Below, one piece after another: positions 26,652 to 35,231 of a stretch of DNA of 51,977 bases. Numbering within the stretch: position 1 is the stretch's first letter; every line of letters starts with the position of its first letter. A program made the position numbers and the translations under genes. The notes below the pieces were generated by a model. That model worked only from the letters and a program-made list of their open reading frames with translations. It did no database searches and was not told where the DNA came from. This DNA comes from Nitrosomonas sp. (GTDB lineage: Bacteria; Pseudomonadota; Gammaproteobacteria; Burkholderiales; Nitrosomonadaceae). Location of the stretch: positions 1 to 51,977 of the forward strand of contig JAIETK010000024.1 in NCBI GenBank assembly GCA_019745325.1, in the 5' to 3' direction.

Positions 26652-27441
26652 CCAGGATGGCGTCCTGCGTAATCACGGTGGTGTCTTCCTCGCCATCGTG
26701 ATTCTGCTTAAGGGTCGCCAGCACTGCCCGTTTAGCGGGTTCGATCTCGCTGTGACTTTTGGCTTCGATCAGAATCCGGAATAGCGAGGTGGTGTTAAAC
26801 ATGGTTTGTGCGAAATCGATCGGGATGATGACAATCTCATCGGTATTAAAACCCATCGTTTCCCCTTGCGCCGCCAGGACGCCGGAAACCAGAAAGCGGC
26901 TGTCGCCGAGGCGTACGCGCTGTCCGATTGCTTGCGTGCGGGGAAAGAATTCCCGTGCGATTTTAGCGCCTAAAACAATCTGAGCGCTGTTTTCGGTGCC
27001 GGATGCCATGAAACTGCCTTGCGCCAGCTTCATATGGCGGATTGGGATCAGGTTGGCATTGCTGCCGAGTACCGTCACCTCGCGCAGGCGGTTGGCTGCG
27101 GACAGCTCCGCTTCGCCGACATTGAGCGGCGCGTAACGCCGCACTTGCGGCAGGCGGCCGATCAATTGCGCGTCTTTCAATGTCAGATCACGCGGTGTTT
27201 GACCGAGTACCGCGCCGAGGAACGAACCGGATGTTTCGGCGCGTCCCGGCAATACCACCAGCAAGTTAGTGCCGATCGAAGAAAATTGATTGATTACATA
27301 ATTCCGCGCGCCGTCCCCGATTGCTGTCAATACCACCACGGCGGCAACGCCGAGCGCCATTGCCAGAATGATCAGCAACGAGCGTACGCGATAGCTCACC
27401 ACGGTTTTCAACGAAGTTTGCAGCGTATCAGTGAGTGTCAT
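26239..27441 (-). CDS. MacB-like ABC transporter permease
   Basis: A 400-residue permease with the MacB/FtsX plan: one N-terminal membrane helix (LLIILAMALGVAAVVVLTAIG), a periplasmic MacB_PCD domain (about residues 45-265) and three C-terminal helices with the AEIGLLKAIGAT stretch. The separate ATPase precedes it and its start overlaps by 14 bp. With the adaptor it should form a tripartite exporter in which the permease converts ATP hydrolysis into periplasmic motion; an outer-membrane partner is not in the window. Substrate unknown: macrolides, peptides and lipoproteins are the usual guesses. Its 3' part is duplicated at 21230-21580. Confidence 0.9.
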   Translation of the reverse strand: MTLTDTLQTSLKTVVSYRVRSLLIILAMALGVAAVVVLTAIGDGARNYVINQFSSIGTNLLVVLPGRAETSGSFLGAVLGQTPRDLTLKDAQLIGRLPQVRRYAPLNVGEAELSAANRLREVTVLGSNANLIPIRHMKLAQGSFMASGTENSAQIVLGAKIAREFFPRTQAIGQRVRLGDSRFLVSGVLAAQGETMGFNTDEIVIIPIDFAQTMFNTTSLFRILIEAKSHSEIEPAKRAVLATLKQNHDGEEDTTVITQDAILATFDKILQALTLAVAGIAAISLIVAGILIMNVMLVAVSQRTAEIGLLKAIGATSGDIRRLFFAEAVWLSLTGAVLGFLLGQSGSLLLRLTFPQLPAWAPAWASIAGILVALATGVLASLFPANRAARLDAVKALGKK

Positions 27442-28111
27442 CGCCCTGGTCCGCCATTATCCGGCCGTCGCGCATGCCGATCTGACGATGCGCGCGGGCA
27501 CCCAGTTCGCGGTCATGCGTGACGACGATCAGCGTGGTTCCGCGGTGATGCAGCGCTTCCAGAAGCAGCATGACTTCCGCGCCAGTTTGATGATCCAAGT
27601 TGCCGGTCGGCTCGTCAGCCAGGATGACGCTGGGTTGCATGATGGTTGCGCGCGCAATCGCCACGCGTTGCCGCTGGCCGCCGGAAAGCTCGGCGGGACG
27701 GTGGCGGGCGCGTTGTTGCAATTCAAATGCTTGCAAGGCATCGTTGACGCGTGTTTGCCGTTGCTCCGGCGGCACACCGCCGAGAATCAGCGGCAGTTCG
27801 ATATTTTCCGCGGCGGTTAAGCGCGGAATCAGATGAAACGATTGAAATACGAAACCGATTTTCTCGCGGCGGATTTGCGCCAGTTCGTTTTCGGACAAAT
27901 CGGTAATTAAACGGTTATCCAGCTCGTAACGGCCGCTGTCGGGTCTGTCCAGCAACCCGATGATATTGAGCAAGGTCGACTTTCCGGAACCGGAAGGTCC
28001 CATCACTGAAACGTATTCACCGGAAGCGATACTCAAATCGATATGGTTTAAAGCATGCACTGCTTGATCGCCCATCTGGAAAGTCCGGTTAATACCGGTC
28101 AGGCGGATCAT
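27428..28111 (-). CDS. ABC transporter ATP-binding protein (MacB/LolD type)
   Basis: A 227-residue ATPase of the LolD/MacB class. It shows Walker [10 protein letters not shown], the Q-loop [14 protein letters not shown], the signature [14 protein letters not shown], Walker [13 protein letters not shown] and the H-loop VVTHDREL, in order. It drives the membrane permease encoded next. The start overlaps the adaptor stop by ATGA and the stop overlaps the permease start by 14 bp, so the three genes are translationally coupled. All key residues are intact. Confidence 0.94.
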   Translation of the reverse strand: MIRLTGINRTFQMGDQAVHALNHIDLSIASGEYVSVMGPSGSGKSTLLNIIGLLDRPDSGRYELDNRLITDLSENELAQIRREKIGFVFQSFHLIPRLTAAENIELPLILGGVPPEQRQTRVNDALQAFELQQRARHRPAELSGGQRQRVAIARATIMQPSVILADEPTGNLDHQTGAEVMLLLEALHHRGTTLIVVTHDRELGARAHRQIGMRDGRIMADQGDDTH

Positions 28112-29259
28112 GGTTGCTTGCGTTGCACGGCGACGCCGGTTCCGATGCCTTCCCGGTCGAACGAGATCAACACTTGATCGCCCGCTTTCAAACCGCTGCG
28201 GATCTCGGTGAAACTCCAGTTGCTGAGACCGGCTTCCACAGGCTGTTCAACCAGCCGGTTTTGCGCATCCACCAGCCAGACTTTGTTTTCCTGGCGGATG
28301 GCCTGTGTCGGAATACGTAATACCTCGTCCCTGCGTTCCAGAATGACTTCCACGTCGGCGCTGTAGCCGACCAACAGCGGAATATCCGCCGGGATGTGTT
28401 GAAAGTTCACTTCAATGTCGACCGTGCGTGCTTGTTTTTCAATCTCGGTTACATACGGTGCAATGCGGCGGATTGTGCCGGGAAAGATTTTATTGGGCAT
28501 GGCATCGAGCGTGATGCGCGCTTCCTGGCCGATTCTGATTTTCGGCGCGTCCACTTCGTCCATCGGCGCGGTGACATACAAGCAACGGTCGTCGATCAAA
28601 TCGATCGTCGGCGGTGTCGGGATACCCGGTGGCGACGGTGTGGTGAATTCGCCCAGCTCGCCGGAAATTTTTCCGATCACGCCGGAAAACGGCGCGGTGA
28701 TGATGGTGCGCTCGATTCCGGCTTGCGAGACGCGGATTTGCGCTTCGGCGCGCTGGATATCGGAAATGGCTGCTTCGCAACTGGCCTGGCGCGAACGGGC
28801 ATTGGCGTTGACATCGTCGGCGCGTTGCGAACTGACGAAACCCTGCGCAACCAATTGTTGCGTACGGATCGATTCGCGCCGGGCATTCTCGGCCAGAATG
28901 CAGGTTTCGCGGCGGCGTTCCTGCGCCATCGCCAATTGCCGCTGCGCCAGCTCACGTTGCGCAACAAGATCCTGATTCCAAAGCTCCAGCAGTACTTGGC
29001 CTTGTTGCACATGGTCGCCTTCTTTCACCCGGATTTTGGCGATCTGGCCACCGGTGATCGGCGCCAGATTGGAGCGCTGACAGGATTTGATCGTACCTGC
29101 GCGGGTGTTGACAACCGTCGCTTCGACGCTGCCGGTGGTAATGACGGCGACATCCACTTCCAGCGGCTTGGGGCGGGTGTAATACCATGCGGCGGCGGCA
29201 AGTCCGCCGGCAAGTGCGATCAAGCCGATAGCGCGGAGCGGTTTTTTTGTGAATGGCAT
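28108..29259 (-). CDS. HlyD/MacA-like periplasmic adaptor protein
   Basis: A 383-residue membrane-fusion protein. A single N-terminal helix (AIGLIALAGGLAAAAWYY, about residues 10-27) anchors it, then come a lipoyl-like half (GTIKSCQRSNLAPITGGQIAKIRVKEG split around an alpha-hairpin), a coiled coil at about 105-190 (AQRQLAMAQERRRE onwards) and a beta-barrel/membrane-proximal domain. Such proteins connect an inner-membrane transporter to an outer-membrane channel. It is the first gene of the adaptor-ATPase-permease operon, ending in ATGA overlap with the ATPase gene. Confidence 0.9.
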   Translation of the reverse strand: MPFTKKPLRAIGLIALAGGLAAAAWYYTRPKPLEVDVAVITTGSVEATVVNTRAGTIKSCQRSNLAPITGGQIAKIRVKEGDHVQQGQVLLELWNQDLVAQRELAQRQLAMAQERRRETCILAENARRESIRTQQLVAQGFVSSQRADDVNANARSRQASCEAAISDIQRAEAQIRVSQAGIERTIITAPFSGVIGKISGELGEFTTPSPPGIPTPPTIDLIDDRCLYVTAPMDEVDAPKIRIGQEARITLDAMPNKIFPGTIRRIAPYVTEIEKQARTVDIEVNFQHIPADIPLLVGYSADVEVILERRDEVLRIPTQAIRQENKVWLVDAQNRLVEQPVEAGLSNWSFTEIRSGLKAGDQVLISFDREGIGTGVAVQRKQP

Positions 29260-29388
29260 GATGAGAAACGGTATGTCAGATAAAAATGCACGGGCATCGA
29301 GTTGTGTTTCCTGGCAAATATGCGTATTTTACACGTTCATTTACACGGCTTGCCGGCGTATCACGATAAACCCTGACAAACGATTGCT

Positions 29389-31020
29389 ATGATTGATATT
29401 TGGCGAAAAAAATTCATCTTGTCCGATTCCGACCGGCCTGCAACCCTGGAAGACATCCGGCCCTCCGAGGCAGATTACGAAGCGCTCGATCCGAAAACCT
29501 TCGATGCCATCGAAGCGCAAGCCTTGTTTGATGCGATTGATCGCACGCAGACCGAAGCCGGGCAGTTGGTATTGTACCGTTCGCTGGCGCGGCCGGTGCA
29601 TGATGCGGCTGTATTGCAGCAAAAGCAAATTGCGCTGCGGGAGATCGCGGACAACCCGGTGTTGTTTGAGGCGTTGACGAAATATGCCGGCAAAGCGGCG
29701 CCATTGGAGAAATCGCTAAAATACTTGCTGTACGGTGAGTTCACCGGCGGTTTAACGACCGAGGAACCCAGCAGCCGCACCGATAAGCTGGAGTTCGGCG
29801 GTTACGGCTACCGGCAATTTCAGGACGGCACGCAATTCGCAGTCGAACTGGTCGAAAGCGCCGCGCAAATCCGTCAGCCGCAATCGGCGTATTTGCGCGC
29901 TTTGCTCGACACTATCCGCGATTTTGGCGAATCCCGTATCTATGCCTTGATGAAAGGGCCGGTGTATTCGTCGAGCGGCAAATTCAAAACCAAAAAAGAA
30001 AAAAAACCGTTCGATCTGTTCGCGCGCTTCCGGCCGTCGCTGTTTAAAATCATGCCAACGGTCTTGTTTTTTGCCGCATCGTACGGTGTGTTGTTTTTCT
30101 TTGAAAATTTCATGCCGCAATTCAGCGCGTCGTACATCGGCTACGGCATTCTGGCGCTGACCGCGCCGGTGTTTCCGATCATTCTGCTGGCGATGGGCGT
30201 ATCCGACCGCGATTCGATCATTTATCCGTTGCGCAAGCAATTCCGCGAAAGCCCGGAACTGGCCAAAGCGTTTGAAGCGTTCGGCATGATCGATGAACTG
30301 TTGTCGCTTTACCGCTACGGTCAGGCGTTGCCCGGCGATAAAACGCTGCCGGAGATTGTCGATGACAAGCAGCACCGGCTGCTCGTCAGCCAGGCGCGGA
30401 ATCCGTTATTAATCCGGACAATTCCGGGTTACGTGCCGAACGATATCGAACTCGACGCGGCGGGCCGGGTGCTGATCATTACCGGGCCGAATAGCGGCGG
30501 TAAAACCGCGTACTGCAAAACCGTGGTGCAAATTCAGTTGCTCGGGCAAATCGGCTGCTATATTCCGGCGGCGCGAGGACAATTGGTCCCGGCGGAGCAT
30601 ATTTATTACCAAGTGCCCGATCCCGGCCAGCTCAGCGCGGCGATGGGGCGCTTCGGCCATGAACTGCAACGCACGCGCGAAATCTTCTTCAATTCCACAC
30701 CGCGTAGTTTGGTAGTGCTCGACGAATTATCCGAAGGCACCACTTTTGAGGAAAAAATGACGATCTCGGAATATATCCTCAAAGGCTTTCATAAACTCGG
30801 CGCGAGCACGTTGCTGGTCACGCACAACCATGAATTGTGCGAATTGCTGCAACAAGACGGCATTGGCCGCTACCTGCAAGTCGAATTCCTGCAAGGCCCG
30901 ACCCACCGCCTGATCGCCGGTATTTCCAAAGTCAGCCACGCCGACCGCGTCGCCAGCGCAATTGGTTTCAGCCGCAAGGATGTGGAGGCGCATTTGGAGA
31001 AGCAGAGCGGTGGATCGTAA
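29389..31020 (+). CDS. Membrane-anchored MutS-like ATPase
   Basis: A 543-residue protein with a C-terminal MutS ATPase domain: Walker A GPNSGGKT from about residue 366, a Q-loop-like segment, Walker B LVVLDELSEGT with D445-E446 and a later LLVTHNHEL. Residues about 30-200 resemble the MutS core helices. Two predicted membrane helices lie at about 218-262 (IMPTVLFFAASYGVLFFF and YGILALTAPVFPIILLAM), which classic MutS lacks. The mismatch-recognition domain I with its Phe-x-Glu is missing. This is a MutS-related protein of unknown role, not the repair MutS. It is divergent from the efflux operon and has no obvious operon partner. Confidence 0.82.
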   Translation: MIDIWRKKFILSDSDRPATLEDIRPSEADYEALDPKTFDAIEAQALFDAIDRTQTEAGQLVLYRSLARPVHDAAVLQQKQIALREIADNPVLFEALTKYAGKAAPLEKSLKYLLYGEFTGGLTTEEPSSRTDKLEFGGYGYRQFQDGTQFAVELVESAAQIRQPQSAYLRALLDTIRDFGESRIYALMKGPVYSSSGKFKTKKEKKPFDLFARFRPSLFKIMPTVLFFAASYGVLFFFENFMPQFSASYIGYGILALTAPVFPIILLAMGVSDRDSIIYPLRKQFRESPELAKAFEAFGMIDELLSLYRYGQALPGDKTLPEIVDDKQHRLLVSQARNPLLIRTIPGYVPNDIELDAAGRVLIITGPNSGGKTAYCKTVVQIQLLGQIGCYIPAARGQLVPAEHIYYQVPDPGQLSAAMGRFGHELQRTREIFFNSTPRSLVVLDELSEGTTFEEKMTISEYILKGFHKLGASTLLVTHNHELCELLQQDGIGRYLQVEFLQGPTHRLIAGISKVSHADRVASAIGFSRKDVEAHLEKQSGGS

Positions 31021-31174
31021 GACTGTGAGATTGACTTGTTTTACCTTTGTGAAGAAAATATGAAGTTCAAGTTTCTTGAGTTGTTATGATTCTAAGATCT
31101 GAAAAAACAACCGGTAGTTGGAAATTGAAAATGTGACATTTAAACTTGCAGTAATAACAAAGACAGGGGAATGT

Positions 31175-32247
31175 ATGTTAAGAATCGCAACTCTTATTGG
31201 CGTAACAAGTATCGTGTTTGTCAGTGTAGTTCCGTTTGCTAATGCTGCTCAAATTTCTCCGAATCCAAATTATGGCGACATTTACCTAACCTGGTGTCCA
31301 TGGGATCCCGATTCAAGCTGCGGTACCGCAGAAAATTATTTGGATCCTTTTGAGAATTATGGACTAATAGTAATTGGTGAAGGAGGTCAACTATCTAATT
31401 ATGGTGCGATCAATAACTACGGCGTGATCGGTGCCAGTTACCATAATAGTGATTATTCAGGAAACGGAAGTTTAAATAATTTTGGCATGATCTATGCCAC
31501 CGGATCAATTGGGGATAGATATCTTAATAATTTCGGTGTCGCTGAAATTCATGTTGAAGGTCGTATGAATTTCGGAACAATTGATAATTCTGGCACTATC
31601 GGTTCATCCGGGATACTTATTAACAGTGGAACTTTTACCAATACTGGGTTTTTTGAAAATGCCGGATATACAAATTTTGAGGATAATCCCGGATTAAAAT
31701 ACATTCAGACTGATGGACAGACTAGTAATTACGGTCAAATTGTGTTCTCATCAATAGAAATTTTGGGTGGTAGTTTGAGCGGAAGGGGTACGCTTGTGGG
31801 TGATGTGAACATCGGTTCGAGTGCAACCGTAATGCCAGGAAGCTCACCGGGAACATTACATATTGATGGTGATCTGCATAGCAATGGGAACTTGTTTTTG
31901 AAATCGCAGGATTGAATAGTGGTCAATACGATGTGTTGGATATTGATGGCGACGCTTTCTTCACCGGCGGCAATTTTAAGTTCGATTTCATCGATGGTTT
32001 CCTTCCATCGGTCGGTGATCATTGGGATTTCCTGGTTGCCGATAGCTTGAATGGCCTTGGAAGCGTGAATTTCACGTTTGCCGGTTTAGGCGATGGATTG
32101 GGTATCGATCTTAACAATGAAGGCGGCAAAATTTCTTTATCGGTGATCACCGCAGTTCCCGAACCGGAAACTTATGTGATGCTGTTGGCCGGTTTAGGGC
32201 TGATGGGCTTTATGACATACCGGAGAAAACTGCAAAAAGCTGCCTGA
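31175..32247 (+). pseudogene. PEP-CTERM protein split by a one-base frameshift
   Basis: A secreted protein with a signal peptide (residues 1-26, ending FANAA), a repetitive body of short glycine- and asparagine-rich strands (NNFG, NYGVIG, IDNSG, a beta-helix-like pattern) and a C-terminal PEP-CTERM sorting signal: VPEPETY, a hydrophobic stretch and a basic tail. It is in two frames. The first ends at 31915, and the second picks up near 31900 and runs to 32247. One extra G after TTTTT near 31900 would read LFLEIAGLNSGQYDVLDIDG, the normal wording of this family. So either one base was lost or the sequence has a homopolymer error. AGGGGA precedes the ATG at 31175. PEP-CTERM proteins are processed by exosortase and linked to exopolysaccharide; no exosortase is in the window. 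Confidence 0.75.
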
Positions 32248-32273
32248 TTTTTAAACTTGTTGTTAGAGCTAAC

Positions 32274-32297
32274 AACCCAGCTTCGGCTGGGTTTTTT
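32274..32297 (+). terminator. Rho-independent terminator after the PEP-CTERM gene
   Basis: AACCCAGC, a TTCG tetraloop and GCTGGGTT form an 8-bp stem followed by TTTT. It lies 26 bases after the PEP-CTERM stop and insulates the BrnT promoter that begins 13 bases downstream. Confidence 0.88.
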
Positions 32298-32309
32298 GTT
32301 GGGGTTTTC

Positions 32310-32337
32310 TTGACTTCAAGAATCGCGTGCATACAAT
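32310..32337 (+). promoter_or_regulatory. Promoter of brnTA, predicted leaderless
   Basis: TTGACT at 32310-32315 and TACAAT at 32332-32337 are separated by 16 bases. A start site 6-8 bases after the -10 falls at or next to the A of the brnT ATG at 32344, so the message may begin with its start codon. Confidence 0.6.
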
Positions 32338-32344
32338 GTATGCA
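32328..32344. promoter_or_regulatory. Palindromic operator overlapping the brnT -10 box and start
   Basis: TGCATACA and TGTATGCA form a perfect 8-bp inverted repeat around one central A. It covers the -10 hexamer and ends on the first base of brnT. The BrnTA family is autoregulated by the antitoxin or the complex, so this is the natural binding site. Confidence 0.6.
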
Positions 32345-32634
32345 TGATTGATTTCGAATGGGATACCGGTAAAGCGGTTTCAAACCGGAAGAAACACGGA
32401 GTATCTTTCGAAGAAGCGCAGTCCGTGTTTTATGACGATTTTGCCGTGCAGTTTTTTGATGAAGATTCTGTCTCAGAGGATCGATTCTTGATGCTCGGAA
32501 TGAGTAATGAAGCGCGAATATTAATAGTCTGTTACTGCGAGCGGAATTCAGGAAATATCATCCGGATTATATCGCTCGAAAAGCAACTAAATCGGAACGT
32601 CAATTTTATTGTGGTGAAATGTTATGAAAGCTGA
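32344..32634 (+). CDS. brnT: BrnT-family toxin
   Basis: A 96-residue BrnT toxin, a RelE-fold ribonuclease of a type II toxin-antitoxin system. It has the family's opening DFEWDTGKAVSNRKKHGVSF (EWD..K...N..KHG.SF), the DEDSVSEDRFLMLGMS segment and the late strand IRIISLEKQ; the usual C-terminal ARKA.R.E.. sequence is changed (EKQLNRNVNF), so activity may differ. The antitoxin gene follows with an 11-bp overlap. Confidence 0.9.
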   Translation: MIDFEWDTGKAVSNRKKHGVSFEEAQSVFYDDFAVQFFDEDSVSEDRFLMLGMSNEARILIVCYCERNSGNIIRIISLEKQLNRNVNFIVVKCYES

Positions 32635-32857
32635 ATACGATTTGTCAAAAATGAAATCCCGCAAGAATCCTTATGCTGCCAAGCTTAAGAAATCCGTGAC
32701 GATGCGGTTGAGCGAGGATGTCATCGGTTATTTCAAGAAAATGGCTGAAGAGACGGGAGTGCCTTATCAGAGCCTGATCAATTTGTATTTAAGGGATTGC
32801 GTTTCCCAGCATCGGAAAATCGATATTACTTGGCAAAACAAATCTCAAGTTTCGTGA
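32624..32857 (+). CDS. brnA: BrnA-family antitoxin
   Basis: A 77-residue BrnA-type protein with an N-terminal flexible part (MKAEYDLSKMKSRKNPY) and a ribbon-helix-helix DNA-binding region: KKSVTMRLSEDVIGYFKKMAEETGVPYQSLINLYLRD, read in pieces as a strand (VTMRL), helix and helix. It should neutralise BrnT and repress the shared promoter through the palindrome at 32328-32344. It overlaps brnT by 11 bp, which fits translational coupling. Confidence 0.88.
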   Translation: MKAEYDLSKMKSRKNPYAAKLKKSVTMRLSEDVIGYFKKMAEETGVPYQSLINLYLRDCVSQHRKIDITWQNKSQVS

Positions 32858-32911
32858 TGGTTATTTTTTGATCAGTATTGCGTATCAGAAAAATAATCGT
32901 TTTCCAAGCAA

Positions 32912-32953
32912 AAACTTCTCCGTCCGCTTTAACTTGTGCGGATGGAGAAGTTT
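32912..32953 (-). terminator. Terminator of the matrixin-like protease gene
   Basis: AAACTTCTCCGTCCGC pairs with GCGGATGGAGAAGTTT (one G-T-type mismatch) around a 10-base loop. Read on the minus strand it is followed by TTGC with the T run of the stem foot. It lies 27 bases after the protease stop at 32980. Confidence 0.75.
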
Positions 32954-32979
32954 GCTGACGGCGTGGTGAGTCGACAGAC

Positions 32980-34071
32980 TTAATTCACGCGGATACCGAT
33001 ATAAGTAGCATTGTTGGCTTCGCTACGCTCGGTAAACGCACCGTTGTAGTCGATGATCGCGCCGATCCAGTAATTCTGGCCGCTGACCAGGTCGGAAGGA
33101 ATCACCAGGAAGGTGTTGTTGGTGGTATCCGGGAAGCCGCGATACAACGTCACCGTGCCTTCGCCGAGGAAACGGTCGCCGGTCGTGATGGTGTCATTGG
33201 TCGATAAGTAATAACCGACTTTTGCCGTCAGCGGACTGGTTTTGCCGAGGTTTTCATAGGTCATTTCGAGCTTGATGGTTTGTCCTTTGTTGACGCGGTA
33301 TACCGGTTCGGCGGTACCGGCTACTTTGGTCAGTTCGACATTCGAGGTGTTGAATATGCGGGTGCGGCCATGCGTGCTGTATTCGCCGCTGCTGCCGGTA
33401 TGCCGCCAGTGCGAAACGGCCAGATCATTGGGGCCACCGGCCCACAAGCCGTACACCGCCACCAACCCATTATTAGAATCCTCGCCGCTGTAGGCGGTCG
33501 CGGTTGCGCCGTTGGCATGGATGTGTGTCCAATCGGATCCCATGATGTTATAGACATTGGCGGTATGCGCCAGTCCGGCGGCATGGCCGAATTCGTGCAT
33601 GGCAGTGGTCTGGAACGGCCGGTAAGCGCCGCCATAAGACCACAGGCTGGCTTTGTTGGTGGTGTAGTGATACGCCACGCTGTTATTGAAAATAATATCC
33701 GCTTCTTTCAGCGTGCAATCGCCTTTGAACCATACATAAGTGACAGCCGGATAGGTGCCGATGTTCGGGCCGTTATTGGCCTCCCACCAGGCTTCGTTTT
33801 CGTTGTTATTGGCAGCGACGCCAGGCTCGTTCCAAACGACGCCGAAGCTCAGATTGCTGGGATTGCCGTTCCAATGCGTGACCACGGAAGATAATGCATC
33901 GCGCCACGGACCTACAGGAAAGCCGACCGATGAGGCGCGGATGGTGTAGTTGTTGCCGCTCCATTTGGTTGCGTTGCCGCCGCATTTGATGGTGGTGTAG
34001 GCGAATGCATGTTGCGTGACGGTTGCCAGAAACATCGTGGCGAGCAATTGATTTAATCGCGAGAATTTCAT
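32980..34071 (-). CDS. Secreted matrixin-like metalloprotease with CARDB-like C-terminus
   Basis: A 363-residue exported protein with a signal peptide (residues 1-24). The catalytic domain (about 26-210) has the metzincin zinc motif HEFGHAAGLAH with H159, H163, H169 and E160, and a Met-turn at M177 (NIMGSD). This places it near the matrixins (M10). After about residue 215 a beta-sandwich domain resembling CARDB follows (about 245-360). The enzyme would act outside the cell. AGGAGA precedes the ATG. It and the next secreted protein (34137-34964) are 65 bp apart on one strand and may be one transcript. Confidence 0.88.
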   Translation of the reverse strand: MKFSRLNQLLATMFLATVTQHAFAYTTIKCGGNATKWSGNNYTIRASSVGFPVGPWRDALSSVVTHWNGNPSNLSFGVVWNEPGVAANNNENEAWWEANNGPNIGTYPAVTYVWFKGDCTLKEADIIFNNSVAYHYTTNKASLWSYGGAYRPFQTTAMHEFGHAAGLAHTANVYNIMGSDWTHIHANGATATAYSGEDSNNGLVAVYGLWAGGPNDLAVSHWRHTGSSGEYSTHGRTRIFNTSNVELTKVAGTAEPVYRVNKGQTIKLEMTYENLGKTSPLTAKVGYYLSTNDTITTGDRFLGEGTVTLYRGFPDTTNNTFLVIPSDLVSGQNYWIGAIIDYNGAFTERSEANNATYIGIRVN

Positions 34072-34136
34072 TGTAAGTCTCCTAAAAATTGTTCATAACT
34101 TGAATGACGGTTGCAAATTCAGGGTGAAAGCGCGCT

Positions 34137-34964
34137 TTAATCCCTGTGGATGGTCATCTCCACGTGATTCGGCGCTTCCAGGTCGAGTTTTTTGAGAACC
34201 GGTAGTACCGCCGGTGCGGCAACTGGTTTTGCTTTTCCTACCGCAAATTGTTCATGGATTTGCACGCTTTGGACGGGCTTGAGCGAACTGAGCGCTTGCG
34301 GGGTGTAGTGCTGGTTGACGCTGTCGCTGAGGAATTTACGGAATTGCACCGATGTCAGCTTGGTCGCGTCGGCTGGCGGCGTCCATTCGGCTTTGGTCTC
34401 GGTTTCAAAAGTAAATTCTTTGATGCCGATGCGAAGCGTTACGCTTTTCTTGTCTTCGTTAAAATTGCCTTGATCGAGCTGGCCGTTGCTGCGTAACCAG
34501 ATTTCTTGCCACGCATCGGAATGCACGGCGTCCTTGCTGATGCGGAAGCGTCCGAAGTTACCGCCGACCACCGGTGAAATTTCCACGCCGTTACCGCGCA
34601 CGAACACGATATCCTGATCGCCTACCTGGAACAGCGGCACACCCGGAATGATCAGGGTATTGCCGGCATCGTCAGGCCCGCCGCGGAAACGCAGGGTGAT
34701 CAGCTTGTCCTGGCTCGAGCGGCCTTTAAAGTTCCGGGTGATCTCGTAGGTCACATAGGTATGCGGCATGGCGACATCGCCCGCTTGCAGAACGTCCGAT
34801 GTGCGATAGTCGACCTCGACGACCTTGCCTTCAAAAATCAGATCGGCCTTGTGCACCAGATCCGAAGTATTGGTACCGTCCGCATGCGATGCGTAGGTTT
34901 GCGGGATGGCAATCGCCAGACCCAAAGTCAAAATTGCTGCGGCTAATGTTTTTACTTTCATCAT
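34137..34964 (-). CDS. Secreted protein of unknown function next to the metalloprotease
   Basis: A 275-residue protein with a signal peptide of about 25 residues (ending TYASH). The mature part begins with a beta-rich segment (SDLVHKADLIFEGKVVEVDYR) seen at the start of several uncharacterised exported proteins, continues to about 190 and ends with a low-complexity tail. AAGAGGAG precedes the ATG. It is the first gene of a pair with the matrixin-like protease, suggesting a substrate, inhibitor or carrier relation, but this is inference only. Confidence 0.65.
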   Translation of the reverse strand: MMKVKTLAAAILTLGLAIAIPQTYASHADGTNTSDLVHKADLIFEGKVVEVDYRTSDVLQAGDVAMPHTYVTYEITRNFKGRSSQDKLITLRFRGGPDDAGNTLIIPGVPLFQVGDQDIVFVRGNGVEISPVVGGNFGRFRISKDAVHSDAWQEIWLRSNGQLDQGNFNEDKKSVTLRIGIKEFTFETETKAEWTPPADATKLTSVQFRKFLSDSVNQHYTPQALSSLKPVQSVQIHEQFAVGKAKPVAAPAVLPVLKKLDLEAPNHVEMTIHRD

Positions 34965-35231
34965 ATATCTCCTCTTACGTGGTGGATTACTACATTGTTG
35001 CGCCGGGTTTCAATAATTCCGGCAAATCGAAACTGCCACGCAAAGATAGGGCTTTTCGCCGGTTTAGGCTGTGATAAAAAACACAGGGAGAAGCACATAG
35101 CCGCTGAGCCGCGCAACGATCCGAACTTGATAAACAGATGAGTGCGCCATTAGCTATTGAATAAGCACCAGTTTTAGCGATGGATAAAAGCAGGTATGCT
35201 GACGGTAGTTGCGTAGAGAAGGAGATCAATC

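Noticed and set aside
28396..29283. Plus-strand ORF (295 residues) antisense to the HlyD adaptor
   Set aside because: It has no domain and is the mirror of a clear HlyD gene with intact motifs.
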